From the NCBI GenBank assembly GCA_017424235.1, contig JAFPAQ010000047.1, positions 1 to 47,413 of the forward strand: a DNA stretch of 47,413 nt, given 5' to 3'. Under the pieces are notes generated by a model. The model searched no databases, was not told where the DNA came from, and saw only the letters and a list, made by a program, of their open reading frames with translations. Below, in pieces: positions 47,350-47,413 of the stretch. Both the position numbers and the translations under genes were made by a program. Every line of letters starts with the position of its first letter. Position 1 is the first letter of the stretch. The DNA comes from Lachnospiraceae bacterium. Lineage in GTDB: Bacteria; Bacillota; Clostridia; Lachnospirales; Lachnospiraceae.

Positions 47350-47413
47350 ATATTTTTTGTTTGTGTTCTGTGTTGCTCACCGAACAATACATACTATACT
47401 ACTGCTATAAGGA

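Overview
This is a low-GC Gram-positive chromosome segment, most likely from a Lachnospiraceae member (Lachnospira/Roseburia/Butyrivibrio type). The evidence is the AT-rich base composition, the Firmicutes replication-origin gene order, the DUF4446 and DUF3881 genes that are typical neighbours in this family, and the type of large GH25/repeat surface protein. Genus cannot be fixed by eye.

Region 1 (1-10250) is an accessory patchwork. It opens with the 3' part of a chemoreceptor gene and a TOPRIM fragment that looks like the tail of an OLD-type nuclease. Next come a candidate structured non-coding RNA, the 3' half of a tRNA-Arg(CCU) (a probable attachment-site scar) and a cluster of TGTCAGC repeats that looks like a transposon end. 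An operon follows: three small membrane proteins, a short pyruvate kinase, a broken Ca2+/Na+ antiporter, a Na+/phosphate cotransporter-like protein and a YitT protein. Beyond its terminator lie a 39-residue membrane peptide, a second copy of the same non-coding RNA with the same promoter spacing, and fragments of an ATPase and a membrane protein. The duplicated RNA, with its own promoters and terminators, is the best candidate for something undescribed.

Region 2 (10250-15460) holds an iron/haem/corrinoid-type ABC importer on the minus strand, whose permease carries a lipoprotein signal peptide at its N terminus, then an MFS transporter and a DNA-deoxyinosine glycosylase on the plus strand.

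Region 3 (15526-30731, all minus) runs away from the origin: rpmH, rnpA, yidD, yidC, jag/khpB, mnmE, mnmG, rsmG, a cytosolic two-component pair, two parS sites, parA (soj), parB (spo0J), a DUF4446 protein, an HD-GYP protein, serS and a DUF3881 protein. These cover translation and RNA modification, membrane insertion and chromosome segregation.

Region 4 (30732-40178, plus) contains the oriC DnaA-box cluster, then dnaA, an AT-rich candidate unwinding region with further boxes, dnaN, an S4-domain protein, recF, gyrB and gyrA. Transcription diverges from oriC, as is usual.

Region 5 (40186-47413) has an uncharacterised PD-(D/E)XK-like/winged-helix protein, pflA, a 2[4Fe-4S] ferredoxin, a small hypothetical protein, a 1432-residue secreted GH25 muramidase-like protein with about eleven repeats, and tRNA-Lys(CUU) on the minus strand.

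Start codons were moved from the longest reading frame wherever a Shine-Dalgarno site or family length demanded it (yitT, the ABC binding protein, mnmG, rnpA, dnaA, dnaN, the GH25 protein). All assignments come from reading the sequence; no database search was run.
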